Made by a program: the position numbers and the translations under genes. From Posidonia oceanica (taxonomy: Eukaryota; Streptophyta; Magnoliopsida; Alismatales; Posidoniaceae), in NCBI GenBank assembly GCA_037176725.1, contig JAZBRS010000013.1:3475001-3539000 (forward strand): a stretch of DNA of 64,000 nt. Direction: 5' to 3'. The notes under the pieces were generated by a model that was not told the origin of the DNA, did no database searches, and saw only the letters and a program-made list of their open reading frames with translations. Below are positions 45,593-57,790 of this stretch, one piece after another (position 1 is the first letter of the stretch; each line of letters starts with the position of its first letter).

Positions 45593-46805
45593 AGTGGTAT
45601 CAGATAAATCATGTCATTTCATCATGAAATCTTATGTTTTTTATCTTAATCATGTTGAAAATCGTTGGTTTTTTATTTTCTCTAGTTGTTTCATGCATGA
45701 AAAATCCTACTTTCGTGTTTTCGTGCGTCAGAATCGAGAAAATATGATTTCTGTATGATCGGATTTTTTTGGCCGCCGCTAGATCTGACCGTTCTAGTGC
45801 CTCCTAGGCATCGGATAGCCAGTCGAGCGCCTGGGAGGCGACCTTCCGGCCGTCGGAGGTTGCGGTGCCGCCGACACTTCTCTGGCTTTGTGTTTCTTAT
45901 GCCATTTAGGGTTTCTGAAAGTCTGGCTATGACTTAGTCAAAAATTAATTAATGTAGTTAATTACCTAGTTATGACTTGGTCAAAGGTTAATTAAGGTAA
46001 TTCATTACCTGGTTATGACTTAGTCAAAGGTTAATTTAGATAGTTAATTACCTGTTTTGACTTGGTCAAAGGTTAATTAAGGTAATTAATTACCTGATTA
46101 TTACTTGGTCAAAAGGTAATCAATTATGACCTTACCTGGTTATGCCTTAGTCAAAAGGTAATCTATTTCTGTTTAATCCTGAGTTTTCTTGTTATCACAC
46201 TCTAGTTAATTAATATTGTGGTAAATTCTATATATTTCTAGAATTTTATTGTTTAGTCCCTGAACTTTAGTATCCATGATTTAATGCTTAAATGTTAGAT
46301 CATGACTTTTGAAATCAAATAAATTCGTCATTGGTGATCAACTATAAATTGTCTTCTGTTTAAAAATAGATAAATCAAAGCAACATCCTACCAAAGTAGG
46401 CTCTCTTGCCTAGATTTGTCTATTTGTGATAGAAAGATGTTAGTGTATTTGATATTCATGTGGAAAATAATCGGCCCAAAGGAAGGTTACTATTTAGTCA
46501 AATATCAAGAACACATGTGGTAATAAATACGTGACAATTATATAGTTGTGCCATGTAGATAACTCGTAGGCCCAAAGAAAGTCTTGTTACTTGACAGGAC
46601 TAATTGTCCGAATTTAATTACTACATTAAAGAGTACCACATGCAAGTTGACATTTCTGTCCAAATGCTAAATGTCGATGTTGCATAGATATCTTGAGATG
46701 GGCCCCACCATATACTGAATTTATTTGTTTGTTTCTTTATTATTAAAGATTCATATGGTTATCATTGGACTAACTATTCTTTTGATTTTCAATTATTTAT
46801 TAATT
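45593..46805 (+). other. Leader of the copia element
   Basis: Non-coding. It holds the primer site at 45595, a GC-rich patch (45770-45900) and a series of repeats of TATGACTTAGTCAAAGGTTAATTA (45925-46150, about 55-bp period, five copies). The part from 46375 aligns with the leader of the minus-strand copia remnant. Confidence 0.65.
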
Positions 46806-47660
46806 GATTCAGTAAATGCAACTACTTCAATAACTGCAAACATTAATTCAATTCCCTTGCTTAATGGCACTAATTTCAAGTACTGAAAAGAGAATGTTAT
46901 GATTGTTCTTGGGTGCATGGATCTAGATTTAGCCCTAAGGATGGAACAAACCCCTACTTTTGAGTCCGACAGTTCGACTGAGGACAAGAAAACTTATGAA
47001 AAGTGGGAGCATTCTAATAGGCTAAGTCTGATGATCATAAGACGTGCCATTCCAGAAACTTTTAGGGGCACAATGTCCAAAGAGACAACTACCAGAGAGT
47101 TTCTCCATGACCTTGAGAAACAATTTGCCAAGAATGAAAAGGCGGAAACTAGTACGCTATTGGCAAATTTAATTTCTATGAGGTACAAGGCCAAGGGAAA
47201 CATAAGGAAGTACATTTTGGAGATGTCTAATATTGCTTCAAAACTAAAAACACTTCAATTAGAGCTACCAGAAGACTTGCTCGTGCATTTAGTTTTGATC
47301 TCTCTTCCTGCACAATTCAGTAAATTCAAGGTCAGTTACAACTGCCAGAAGGAGAAATGGACTCTTAATGAGCTCATTTCGCAATGTGTGCAAGAGGAAG
47401 AGAGACTGAAGCAAAAAAAGACAGAGAGTGCTCATCTGGCTTCCACCTCTAAGGACAAAGGCAAATGAAAATTACAGCCCAATGAAGCCGCAGGTGTCTC
47501 ACCCAAGAAGCACCAAAGGCAAACGAAAATTACAACCCAATGAAGCCGCAGGTGTCTCACCCAAGAAGCACCAAAGGCATATTGATTTTATCTACCACTT
47601 TTGCAAGAAGGGTGGGCACAAGAAGAATGACTGTACCAAGTATCATGCTTGGCGTGCTAA
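46806..47660 (+). pseudogene. gag: copia gag
   Basis: UBN2-type Gag: IPLLNGTNFKY, then TGA at 46884 (a Trp is usual), then an open frame 46899-47468 with KWEHSNRLSLMIIRRAIPETFRG, LANLISMRYKAKG and LEMSNIASKLKTLQLELPEDLLVHLVLISLPAQF. A 58-bp segment is duplicated in tandem (from about 47457 and 47515), which shifts the frame. The following zinc knuckle reads YHFCKKGGHKKNDC, with Tyr in place of the first Cys (47592). Gag would form the particle, but this copy is broken in at least three ways. Confidence 0.85.
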
Positions 47661-50416
47661 GAAAGGTACATCTTTTACTTTGGTTTGTTCTAAAATAAAT
47701 ATAACTTTTGTACCTACATACACTTGGTAGATAGATTCTGGTGCTACTACTCACATAAGTATGTCTATGCAGGGTTGCCTAAGTTGTCGGACACCAAGTG
47801 ATGGCAAAAGACACATCTTTGTGGGTGACGACAATAAAGTTGAAATGGAAGCTATTGGTCATTTTTTATTGTTGTTACGAACTGGTTGTTATTTAGATTT
47901 GAAAGAGACTTTTGTTGTACCGTCTTTTAGGCGGAATTTACTTTCTGTTTCTGTATTGGACAAATTTGGTTATTCTTGTCTTCAAGGAAATGGAAATTTG
48001 AGTCTTTTTCAGGATTCTAATCTTATTAGTACTGGTTCTTTGATGTATAATGACAATTTATGATACAATAGCTTCTTATAATGAAACCTTGCATACTACA
48101 TCTAGGGTTACAAAGCGAAAAATTAGTGAGGATTCTGTAATGTTATGGCATAAACATTGAGGCCATAGCTCTAAACAACGAATAGAGAGGCTTGTGTTAG
48201 ATGGAATTCTTCCTTCTCTTGACTCAACAAATTTTCAGGTTTGTATTGAGTGTATTAAAAGAAAACAAACCAATGTTAGGAGATTAGGTGCTAATAGATT
48301 AAAGTCCATACCAGAATCTCTCTAGGGCGAGGCACTTAAGTCTACAGCTTACATTTTGAATAGAGTACCAACTAAGGCAGTGGCTAAAACCCCCTATAAA
48401 TTATGGATTAGGAAGAAACCCAGCATAAGGCATCTTCATGTGTGGGGTTGTCCAGCTGAGGCTAGGCCTTAAAAGCCTAATGAAAAAAAACTGGACTCTA
48501 GGACCATTAGCTACTACTTTGTTGGGTATTCTGAGAGGTCCAGGAGTTTTAAGTTTTATAATCCTACTATTAGGTCATTTTTTGAGATAGGTAATGCTAG
48601 GTTTCTTCAGGAAGTAGAGTTTAAGGGGGAAGATAAGAGTAGAGACATTATCTTTGAAGAGGAATTTATTTCTCTTCCTACAGTTGCTATCTACGATGAT
48701 CAGGAATTAATTCCTGACATTATTCAAGAGGTAAATCTGGAGCAAGACATTGTTGATCCTCTCCCCATTCAAGTAGAACAAACTCAACTCCCTCAAGAGC
48801 CAATTCCACTTAGGAGGTCCACTAGAGAAAAGAGAAGTACGATTTTAGATGATTACGTCGTATTTTTCCAGGAACATCAAGTAGATGATGACTTGATGGA
48901 CGACGATCCAATCAACATCCATCAAGAAATCAATAGTTCCGATTCTCAAAAGTGGATAAATGCAATGAATGACGAGTTTAAATCCATTAAGGATAATGAC
49001 GTTTGGGATCTTGTCCCATTACCTGAAGGTGTAAAATGCATTGGCTGCAAATGGATATTTAAAACCAAGAGGGATTCGTTAGGTAATGTGGAAAGATATA
49101 AGGCTCGTCTTGACGCTAAGGATTTTACTTAAAGGAAAGGCATTGACTATAAAGAGACATTCTCTCCGGTTTCAACGAAAGACTCTTTTCAGATTATTAT
49201 GGCATTGGTTGCTCATTTTGACCTTGAGCTACACCAAATAGACGTAAGAACAACATTTCTCAATGGTGACATTAATGAGACGATCTATATGATGTAACCA
49301 GAACACTTTGCATTAGGTGACGCAAAGAAAATGGTTTGCAAACTTAAGAAGTCCATTTATGGTTTAAAGCAAGCATCTTGTTAATAGTATCACAAATTTC
49401 ATCAAGTTGTCATCTCGTTTAGTTTTGAGATTAATTCGATAGATGATTGTGTATACCAAAAGTTCAGTGGGAGTAAATATATTTTCCTGGTCTTGTATGT
49501 TGATGACATACTTCTTACCACTAATGATATAGACTTACTTATAGAGATCAAGAAATTTCTCTCAAACAAATTTGAGACGAAAGATCTTGGTGAAGCTTCT
49601 TTTGTATTAGGATTCCAAATATTTCAGGATCGTTCTCAAAGTATTCTTGGATTATCACAAAAGAAATATATAGAAAAAGTACTTAGAAGGTATGGCATGA
49701 GTGGGTGCAAGCCAGGAAATACCCCTGTGGCTAAGTAAGACAAGTTTAGTCTCAAACAACGCCCTAAAAATGATTTTGAACATAAGAAAATGCAAAAGAT
49801 TCCATATGCTTCAGCAGTTGGGAGTCTTATGTATGTTCAGGTTTGTACGCGTCCAGATCTCGCGTACATTGTTGGCATGTTAGGCAGATATTTAAGCAAT
49901 CCTGGTATGGATCATTGGAAAGCTATTAAGCGGGTCATGCGGTATTTGCAAAGAACAAAAGACTCTGCACTTATGTATAGGAAATCGGATCAGCTGGAGA
50001 TCATTGGGTATTCTGACTCCGATTTTGCCGGATGCCAAGATAGTCGTAGATCTACTTCGGGCTATGTATACTTCCTAGTAAGTGGAACTATATCATGGAA
50101 AAGTGTCAAGCAGACACTTATAGCTCCTTCTACTATGGCAGTTGAATATATAGCATGCTATGAGGCATCCAATCAGGGAATATGGCTAAGAAATTTTGTC
50201 ACGGGTCTACAGATTGTAGATGGAATTGAAAAACCGCTTAAGTTATGTTGTGACAATAAATCTACGGTGCTATATTCCAATAACAACAGGAGCTCATCAA
50301 AGTCTAAGCATATAGACATTAAGTTCCTGATTGTGAAAGAAAGAATCCAGAATGGTCAGTTGTCTATAAAGCATATTGGGACAAACTCCATGATTACGGA
50401 TCCACTTATTAAGTGA
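47661..50416 (+). pseudogene. pol: copia pol (protease, deleted integrase, RT, RNase H)
   Basis: Protease keeps DSGATTH (47738) with a stop just before it. GAG-pre-integrase is recognisable (SVMLWHKH near 48135). The integrase core is missing: after GANRLKSIPES (about 48320) the sequence jumps to GEALKSTAYILNRVPTKAV, so the D-D-E region is deleted. RT is present with QKWINAMNDEFKSI, WDLVPLPEGVKCIGCKWIFK, GLKQAS and the catalytic YVDDI (49496). RNase H shows YSDSDFAGCQDSRRSTSGY and KHIDIKF. Stops interrupt it at several points (for example 48324, 49129, 49297, 49381, 49735). It is non-functional. The domain order INT-RT-RH defines Ty1/copia. Confidence 0.9.
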
Positions 50417-50858
50417 ATACCACCCAAGGTCTTTCATGAGCATGTGGCTCATATGGGTGTTGCATCATTTGATGATGTATCGGTTTAGTAAGAGTTTATA
50501 TTTGAATGCTCTAATGAAATAGATATTGTTTTCTGCAGAAATAAAGTTTTCGGTTATTTACATTCTAGATATTTATATTGATCTCACTAAAGGTTGGACC
50601 AGTTGGATATGGGCATGTTTGGATCACTTCACCTAAATTTCATGCTACACATCCACACTTGATCCACATCCTTGGTTGTATTAATATTAGTGACCAATGT
50701 GGATTGAATTACACCAAAAGTAATGAAAGCTTCTTTGATCCTATGTTGATACGATTCATGGACCGGATTGTAAGATGTCTTTGTTGAAATAGCCATTTGG
50801 AGCTCATAAAGTTTTAATACTTTAATTGTTAATTTTATATGTGGCTCAAGTGGGAGAT

Positions 50859-51334
50859 TGTTGTGTTAAAATCTAATAATATATGAGCCAATATAAAATC
50901 AATTAAAGTATTATAGGTTATTTTATGATTAGGCTCACTGAAAGTGATCTATTTGATTTAGGTTGAGCCAATTGACATCTTAAGTGATACTATTTGGACA
51001 TATTACCATTTGTTGATGGGCCAAATTGAGAATATGTGTTTTTATAGAATTCTATAAAAGGGGTCTTGGTCCCCAAGTCCTAAGTACACATGATATATCA
51101 TAGCCTCCCTTCTCTCTCACCTCATCTCGAGTTTGAAGAAGAAAAGTGGGCTCAAAGGCTTGGAAGACCAGATCTGGGTTGGTGATCAAGGATACCTATG
51201 GTTTTTCACATGGATTCAGATATGCTTCCGCACATACTCCTTTTTTTGTGATGATTTGTCATGATAGATCTTGGGATATTGAATTTTATTTATAGAAAAT
51301 TCGGATGGTTTTGATCTCTATTGAATTTTTAATA
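50859..51334 (+). repeat. 3' LTR of the copia element
   Basis: 476 bp running from TGTTGTGTTAAAATC to GAATTTTTAATA, then GTTAC. It lacks 18 bp present in the 5' LTR near 45240. Confidence 0.88.
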
Positions 51335-51628
51335 GTTACAAGATTGGAGAAGAGTATTGATAGGGTTGCAGTTGCATATGAGAGGAAGAATGAGTTAATC
51401 CATTCCATGAAGGTAGAAGTGGATAAGTATTCTCTTGCAATGTGCATTGAACTCTTGAATGAAACTGACATTGTAGATGATTCAGAGGAGTGGGACTTTA
51501 CATATGGACAACTCGCATCTCAATTAACAAGGCAGTTATTTGTTGATTTTCCTAATGCTAACAGAAGGGCTAGGTGGATTCTCAGGGAATTTGCAAAAAT
51601 GCAATCGTTGTTCAAGATGAATCCTTAG

Positions 51629-52161
51629 CTCTGAACTGATGGTGTTGTTTTGTGGTTCTGAATATGACTTTTTGATGTTGTTGCAATGTCTGAACTGAAA
51701 GTTGTTGTAGTAGTTAAACTAATATTATGTCTGAACTGAAGGTTATCTGAACTATAATTTATGTTTTCTAGTTGTAAAGTCTGAATTAAAGGTTGTTGTT
51801 GTTGTTGAATATGTGTCTGAACTAATGTGCTTTGTTGTGAATCAATGTGTCTTGTTGCTCTATCTGAATGTGAATGTGAAATTTTTTGATATCTAAATGC
51901 TCTATCAATGAATCAATGTGTATGATATCTACAGGGATCTAGAAATTTTTTCAATCTTTTTAGTCTCAATTATCTGCATATTCTTGCTGTATGTGCAGTT
52001 GTATGTATCTATGAATGTGATATCTTTTTAGGGATCCTAGAAAATGAGATGGTACTGATACTTCCTTTCGATGGTTTCCAAAAGAATTTGCTAGAAGCCT
52101 TAACTTTTAGGTAATGCTTTGGTCTAATTTTTGAATTTAACCAACAGATTTGGATAGTTTT
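51629..52161 (+). other. 3' flank of the PIF/Harbinger remnant
   Basis: AT-rich with repeated GTCTGAACTGAAGGTTGTTG phrases (51640-51830) and an ATCTGAATGTGAATGTGAAAT segment that recurs at 55575-55600, beyond the solo LTR. No ORF. Confidence 0.5.
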
Positions 52162-55100
52162 TGTAATATTCGGGTTTTTCGGAAACTAGCGGGTAATTTT
52201 AGCGTGGGTATTTAGTGTGAATATTTGGCATAATTTTTGGGAGTTGTTTGGAAGATTTGAAGTTTGTGGGAAGGAGGAGGGACTTTGCGCAATTTTCGTG
52301 CAAAAAGTTGATTAAAGAATGGAGGAATTGGCCATAGCCATGCAGCTGCCTTTTTCACCCGCATCTTCGGAGCGGCTGTCGGGGCGGAAGAAGGTAAGGC
52401 GGTGGAAGCTTCCCGAGCAACTTTCTTCTCCTTCCTTCTCCCTTTGAATTTCCTTCTCCTCCTTCATCTAGAGAGAGAGAGAGAGAGAGAGAGAAAGATG
52501 GTGTGGTTTTTTGGAGCCCTGCACCCAAGTATCTTCCCCGTTCGATGAGGAGTTCCGACCGTCCTAAGGAGGTTGCATCGTCGACGACCCTCTACCCCGT
52601 GCTTGGTGTGCTCGTGAAGGTAAGAAGTAACCTCACAAAGCTTTGGTCCATCCTTTCCTTTGACCTAGTATTGAGTTCTTCGATGGGTTCCTCTGCTGTA
52701 AGGTGGGTGCAGTGGACTCGAGGCTGGGTGGACTCCGGCCATCTTCCAGTGGGTTGAGCAAACTCTGAGAGAGGTCGTGAGGAGCTTTGGATCAAAGGTG
52801 GTCGCCGGTGTTTGGAGTTGGGTCGCCGGCGGTGAAGAGAGCCCCTATATGCGTCGCTTTGAGGTACAAGCCCCTTTCTGAGCTCTCTATTATGCATGAA
52901 ATTGATGAATATATGTTGCTTGGCATGATTGTGATGCATGGTAGAAGATTTAAGATTTTAGGAGATTTATTGTGGATTTTACAGTTAATTTACGATGATG
53001 GGTTACTGTTTGTGCCAAATGACCTCTTTGTCTTTGGATTTTGATAACTTGAGCTACGGTTATCGAAATGCATTGATTCTTGTCCCATATGGTAGATGAC
53101 TTGGAATGCTTCGTTTTGGTTATTTTTGTGAAATTTATGGTTGCATGTGGTGGGACCAATTTGAGTTCCCAAACTGGATAATTTTTGGGTTTGCTGCGTT
53201 CTGTCAAATTTTTATCTAAGTTTTTTTACTATTGCGCGGGTTGGGTACACGGACTGGCTGTGCGGGTTGGTTGTGCGCTTTTCAACCGCAACCGGCACCG
53301 CCAAGTGCTAGTGGGTGCCCCTGGGGCACCCAGTCAGCTTAGTTTGGCCTGGCAATGGCCAGGCTGGATCCAGGAGAGTGTGCCTGGATCCTGTAGAGGC
53401 TTTAAAATGTGATTTTGAGTTTTATAAAGAGTTTTGTAGAATAAAAGTGAATTTTGTCTTTTAAGACATTGGCATTTTGTAAAACACATTAGGGTAAGAT
53501 GATGATTAGGCAAATCATTAGAGACTAGTTAAGAATCGCCTAAAATGAATTAGCAAGATCCCACTTGTGTTAGAGTTGGAATTAAAAGACTAAACAACCT
53601 AGAAATGCTAAGGTTTTCCCTAATTGGTCTAGACGGACATTAGGGAACATGTTAATCTAGGATTAGATCTTGTCACCAGGACTTAGTGTTCTAGGTGCAA
53701 TTTGTGTGGGTGCTCAGTCTCCTATGTACCTTGGGACTTCGGGATCGGTGCTTTGTTTCAAGTTGGTGCCTCTTGGGTAAAAGATATGCCCAGAAGGTGC
53801 CACTGTTTTCTCTATTTGTCGTGTTTTGGGAATGAGATTCTGGGCTCGACAGTGGAGCTGTCGAGGCTGTGTTTTGAGCTATGATTTCAGCTCGTGGTTT
53901 TGTGCTGTGCTTGGTACTGTGTTTTGAGGTATTTTGAGTTGTCATTTAAGGATTTCGAAATGGTTTTCGAAAAGAGTTTTGAAAAGAAAATGCATGGGTT
54001 TGGCAAAGGTTTTGGAAAGAGTTTTCCGATGTTTTCTGTTTGTGGCGGACCAAGATAGTGGAGGGTCGTATCGCTGGGACCAGGGGATGTGACGACATTC
54101 CTGGGTGATCGGGCACGTTGCCTAGGTTGAGGTCCTGAGACCAAGAGGTTGAGGTAAGTGTTCGTCGGATCTTGGAGATATGATACTCCTTAATTGTCGT
54201 TCACGAGACCGAGGCTGAGGTCCGCGGGTCGAGGTACCAACTGAACTTGGAGGTATGACACTCCGCTTGTTCCGGGTGCCGAAGACTCAGGGTACTGACT
54301 GTACATAGTGTATCGTGGCAGCGGACCTAGGAGGTATGAGACCTCTTAGTAGCTGGACGTGATATCCTAGTTAGTACGGGTATCAAGACTGCTTGGTGTA
54401 GACTGAGCCTAGGGGTGAGGAGTCCCAGGGGTTTGGAGCACTGAGTTAGGACATTGCGACGCACTCTGTGGTGTTTGGCCAGGGCGGGTGGGCACGTGCC
54501 CCGTTGCTAGTGGTGTCCTGCTGAGAGACAGGATAGGCTTTCCAGTGTGTGGTTGGCCTTTTTTAGGCTTGTAGGCTGGGATAGCTCACTCCTCCACAGG
54601 TTAGTTGGCCGTGGCAGTGCAGGGACACCGTGGTCACGCCTTAGTAGACTGCTTGTGGCTAGGTGTCGGTCGCTTGGGCCCAAGTGACGACACAGTTTGT
54701 TTGTGTGTGTGGTTGACTGTGCTTGTGGCTGCGCCTGTGGGGCGTAGGTCTTGCGCTTGTAAGGCACTTTGGTTTGACTGAGCAGTGTCTCTGCGTTGGC
54801 TTTTGATTTTAGTGATTGATGTGTCGTGTGTGTGTTCTGGATGCAATTGAGGGCAATTAGGCACGGTTGGTAGTCTAGTCCACACAAAGAGAGTGTGTGG
54901 GACTAGATTGTGTGGTTTTGGGCTTGATTTGGCAAGAGTAGCCATTTCAAGTGTGCATAATGATTTTGAAAAGAGCATGCATATGGTTTTGAAAGGAAAA
55001 GGGAAAAGATGATTTCAAAAGCATGTTTTTAATGGTTTGCTTTGTGGACAATGATGTATGCCCTGTTGTAACATCCAGGAGAGATGCCTGTGTTTGTTAG

Positions 55101-55432
55101 CCTGTGGCGTGGTCACGTTTATTCCCTCGGCAGGGCTTGCCGAGCTGTTGTGCCTAGGTGGGTGTGTGCTGGGTGACCTATTGAGTGGTCACTCACGTGT
55201 GTTTTGTTTCTGTTTTTGGCAAGTGTAGGATAAGAGCTGGAGTTGCTAGTGCATGTAGGAAAGGAGTCACACTGCCACACATCAAGAGTTCTGGGTAAGT
55301 GAGTTAATTTAGTTTATTTTATTTCTGCTTTATAGTATTTGTGAGAATTTAGTTCTGTTGTTCATGAATGCTAGTATATATAAAAAAAAAATGGTAGCTA
55401 GGTTGAGAGGTAACGACTTGGGGGTCGATACA
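52162..55432 (+). mobile_element. Solo LTR of the LARD-like family
   Basis: The 3271 bp copy, in inverted orientation relative to 30345-33486, starts TGTAATATTC and ends GGTCGATACA. It has an exact 5-bp duplication GTTTT on both sides (52157-52161 and 55433-55437). No primer site or polypurine tract adjoins it, as expected after LTR-LTR recombination. It contains a GA microsatellite (52468-52498). Confidence 0.9.
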
Positions 55433-55437
55433 GTTTT

Positions 55438-55812
55438 TTTGGTGTTCAGCCAAGATGATTCACTCTATTCTTCAAGATGGTATTGTTTGTTTAGCTTAAA
55501 TTTGTAGATTTTGATGATTTTCTTGGTGAATGATATCTATGAACGTGATATCTGAATTAATGTGTCTTGCTGCTCTATCTGAATGTGAATGTGAAATTAT
55601 CTACATATTCTTGCTTGGAGTTTTTTTTAGAGCACTTGAATGAAGTTGATAGATTGATTCATCGCAGTTGGTATGGGAATATAATTAAGCTTCTAAAAAG
55701 ATTGATTGAAGTATTATTGATTCACATATGAAAAGAATGGAAGACAAAATTGTTATAAATATGATCTGCTCATGCAGCATTCTTGTAAGGTAGTGCAATA
55801 CATGTATCCTGC
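55438..55812 (+). other. Interval between two solo LTRs
   Basis: AT-rich. It repeats a segment of 51820-51990 (CTGCTCTATCTGAATGTGAATG), indicating that it continues the 3' flank of the PIF/Harbinger remnant. No ORF recognised. Confidence 0.5.
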
Positions 55813-56519
55813 TGTAGTAATCTCGATTTTTGGATCGTCCATGCACACTACCAAAGCTCGCGTGCACCGATCGGAATCAGGTTCACTATTACCGGCTGCG
55901 TCCGAGAAGAAAGACTTAACTCGAAAATGCTTAAAAAGGGAAAAGGAAAGAAAAGAAGAAGATAAGACAAATCAGAGTCGCCACCATGTCTATTAAATCG
56001 AGAGACAAGAAAAACCAGGGGAATGCGTGAATAAACATGCAAAACCAAGCAAAAGATGCAATGCAAGGCAATGCAAAAGAAATGAGATGCAAATGATATG
56101 ACTCATGCCTAGGATAAGGGCAATATGGTCATTGCAGGCCAAGAGAAAGGGCAAGGACTCCTGTTACGTGCGGGGAAGGTGTTAGGCACCCCCGACACGC
56201 CTGAGAATCGATCTTTCTAGGCTTAAGCTCGCATACGCAGGGAAATACAGACTTTGAATGCCTAAGTGCCATGAATGCCTAATTAATTGCTCATAGGTGT
56301 GCTCTAAGTGATGGAATGCGATGCAAGGAATTAAACGTGCAATCTAAGTGCTCATCAACGCTGTCTGTGTTCCGAACCGGGCGAACTCTGGTTCGTGAGA
56401 ACTCCAGGCAGTAAGTATCACTGCCCTAAATGCAAATGTAGGCGATAAAACAAAACATCAGTAAAACCAGACAATGTGGGCGACACGCAAAGGAAAACAA
56501 CGTCAAACACGCAAAACGA

Positions 56520-56680
56520 TGCGAGAAATGAAAGTCGACACGCAAAACAGTGTGAGGAACAAAGCAGGCACGCAAGACGGTGCAAGAAACAAAGCGGGCA
56601 CGCAAAACGATGCAAGAAACAAAGCTGGCACGCAAAACGGTGCAAGAGACAAAGCAGGCACGCAAAATGGTGCAAAAGCA
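56520..56680 (-). repeat. 30-bp tandem array in the solo Ogre-type LTR, about 5 copies
   Basis: The plus-strand unit GCAAGAAACAAAGCNGGCACGCAAAACGGT is repeated about five times. It is the reverse-complement counterpart of the expanded arrays at 4427-5300 and 25070-25960. Confidence 0.88.
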
Positions 56681-57479
56681 AAACGAAAACAGGCGATGCA
56701 AGAACAAGCGAAACAAAACATCGTAAAAGTCATGCAATGCAGATGTAAAAGCACGCAAAGGAGAAGAGTAGAACAAGCAAAGGGAGGCAAGCGATGTAAG
56801 TGTGAAGACAAACACCACTTAAGGACCACACAATGCAGGTGTGAAGACCTACAACGGGGGAAAGAGAGCAAGTGGAGGGATCACCACTATTCTGTGACTG
56901 TTTCCCACTAGACCATCCCACGATGTGTCTCGCACGCTGCCAAAAGCTCGTAGTGCATTCGGATCGTGGAAAAGGGGGAAGAAGGTCGCAATCAGTAGTG
57001 AATCCAAGGAGAACTCAACCCAAAAATACTAAGAGTACCCGAAAAGAGGGAGTAGAGTAGATTGGCAAGAAGAGGAAGTCCTAATCTACATGCATGGAAA
57101 ACACAGCGCGAAAACGATGCATGCAATGCAAGTGATATGCAACAATGCTATGCAGGAGTTCAGAAGGACTTACCTTGGAGATCTGAGGCCTGATCTGAGG
57201 TGAGCTTGGTCAACATGGAAGTCCGCTCCACCGGGGAGATCCAGGTAACTTGGTTGTGAAGATCCAGCAGTCCGATCAGAAGATATCCAGGCTTCAAGGC
57301 AGAAGGCCCAAGAAATAGGGAAGGAGAAGGAATCTAAGTGTAAAAGGGATCCTAGGGGTGTGCAAAACAGGTCTTCCCACATTTATAGGAGCTAAGAGTG
57401 CTTAAAAGTGTGCAAAAAAGCTAAGTGCAAATGATGCATGGGTGCAATGCATGCAGAAATGCAAAAAAGGGCCTAAGTG

Positions 57480-57790
57480 TGATTTTTTAGAAAAGTTAGG
57501 GACCTATATGCAATATTTTTGAAAAGTTGAGGGCCTAAATGCAATGTTTTTGAAAAGTTAGGGACTTGAATGCAAATAAATGCAAAGTCAGAGGCCTAAA
57601 TGCAAGGATTTTGAAAAGTTAGGGACCTGAATGCAAATAAATGCAAAGTCAGGGGCCTAAATGCAATGATTTTGAAAAGTTAGGGACCTGAATGCAAATA
57701 AATGCAAAGTCAGGAGCCTAAATGCAATATTTTTGAAAACCTGGGGACCTAAATGCAATATTTTTGAAAACCTAAGGGTCTAGATGCAAA
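57480..57790 (-). repeat. 61-bp tandem repeat in the solo Ogre-type LTR
   Basis: GAAAAGTTAGGGAC recurs near 57490, 57551, 57612 and 57673. Units carry GCAAATAAATGCAAAGTCAGG plus GGCCTAAATGCAATG. It corresponds to the TTGCA-rich zone of the full element's LTR. Confidence 0.85.

Larger units (their letters stand above)
45104..51334 (+). mobile_element. Ty1/copia LTR retrotransposon, defective (6.2 kb)
   Basis: LTRs of 489 bp (45104-45592) and 476 bp (50859-51334) flank gag-pol remnants. A 5-bp target duplication GTTAC lies at 45099-45103 and 51335-51339. The primer site TGGTATCAGA is at 45595 and the polypurine tract AAGTGGGAGAT at 50848-50858. The canonical LTR ends TG...CA survive only partly (3' LTR starts TGTTG; 5' LTR ends ACA), showing age. 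The LTRs differ by many substitutions and an 18-bp deletion in the 3' copy. It lies inside the Myb/SANT-like ORF of a PIF/Harbinger element. Confidence 0.92.
44252..51628 (+). pseudogene. Myb/SANT-like DNA-binding protein (PIF/Harbinger ORF), interrupted by a copia element
   Basis: Exon 1 starts at ATG 44252; PKASWDDFRVHTFINIYLEEV and GYENLERKFKERTGYAYNQIQLKN are the Myb/SANT-like domain typical of the partner protein of PIF/Harbinger transposases and of L10-interacting MYB-type proteins. A TAG follows the KN where the family has NKW. A 95-bp intron (44686-44780, AAG|GTACAT to TTGTAG|AGG) keeps frame. Exon 2 continues RYPKSDKFKDGPLVYESGLEIYE to 45103. The copia element 45104-51334, with GTTAC duplicated, splits it. 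After the second GTTAC the frame resumes with RLEKSIDRVAVAYERKNE and ends at 51628. It lies just downstream of a transposase remnant, consistent with one Harbinger element. The stop in exon 1 and frame loss before WWANF show decay predating or alongside the insertion. A domesticated gene is a less likely alternative. Confidence 0.8.
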
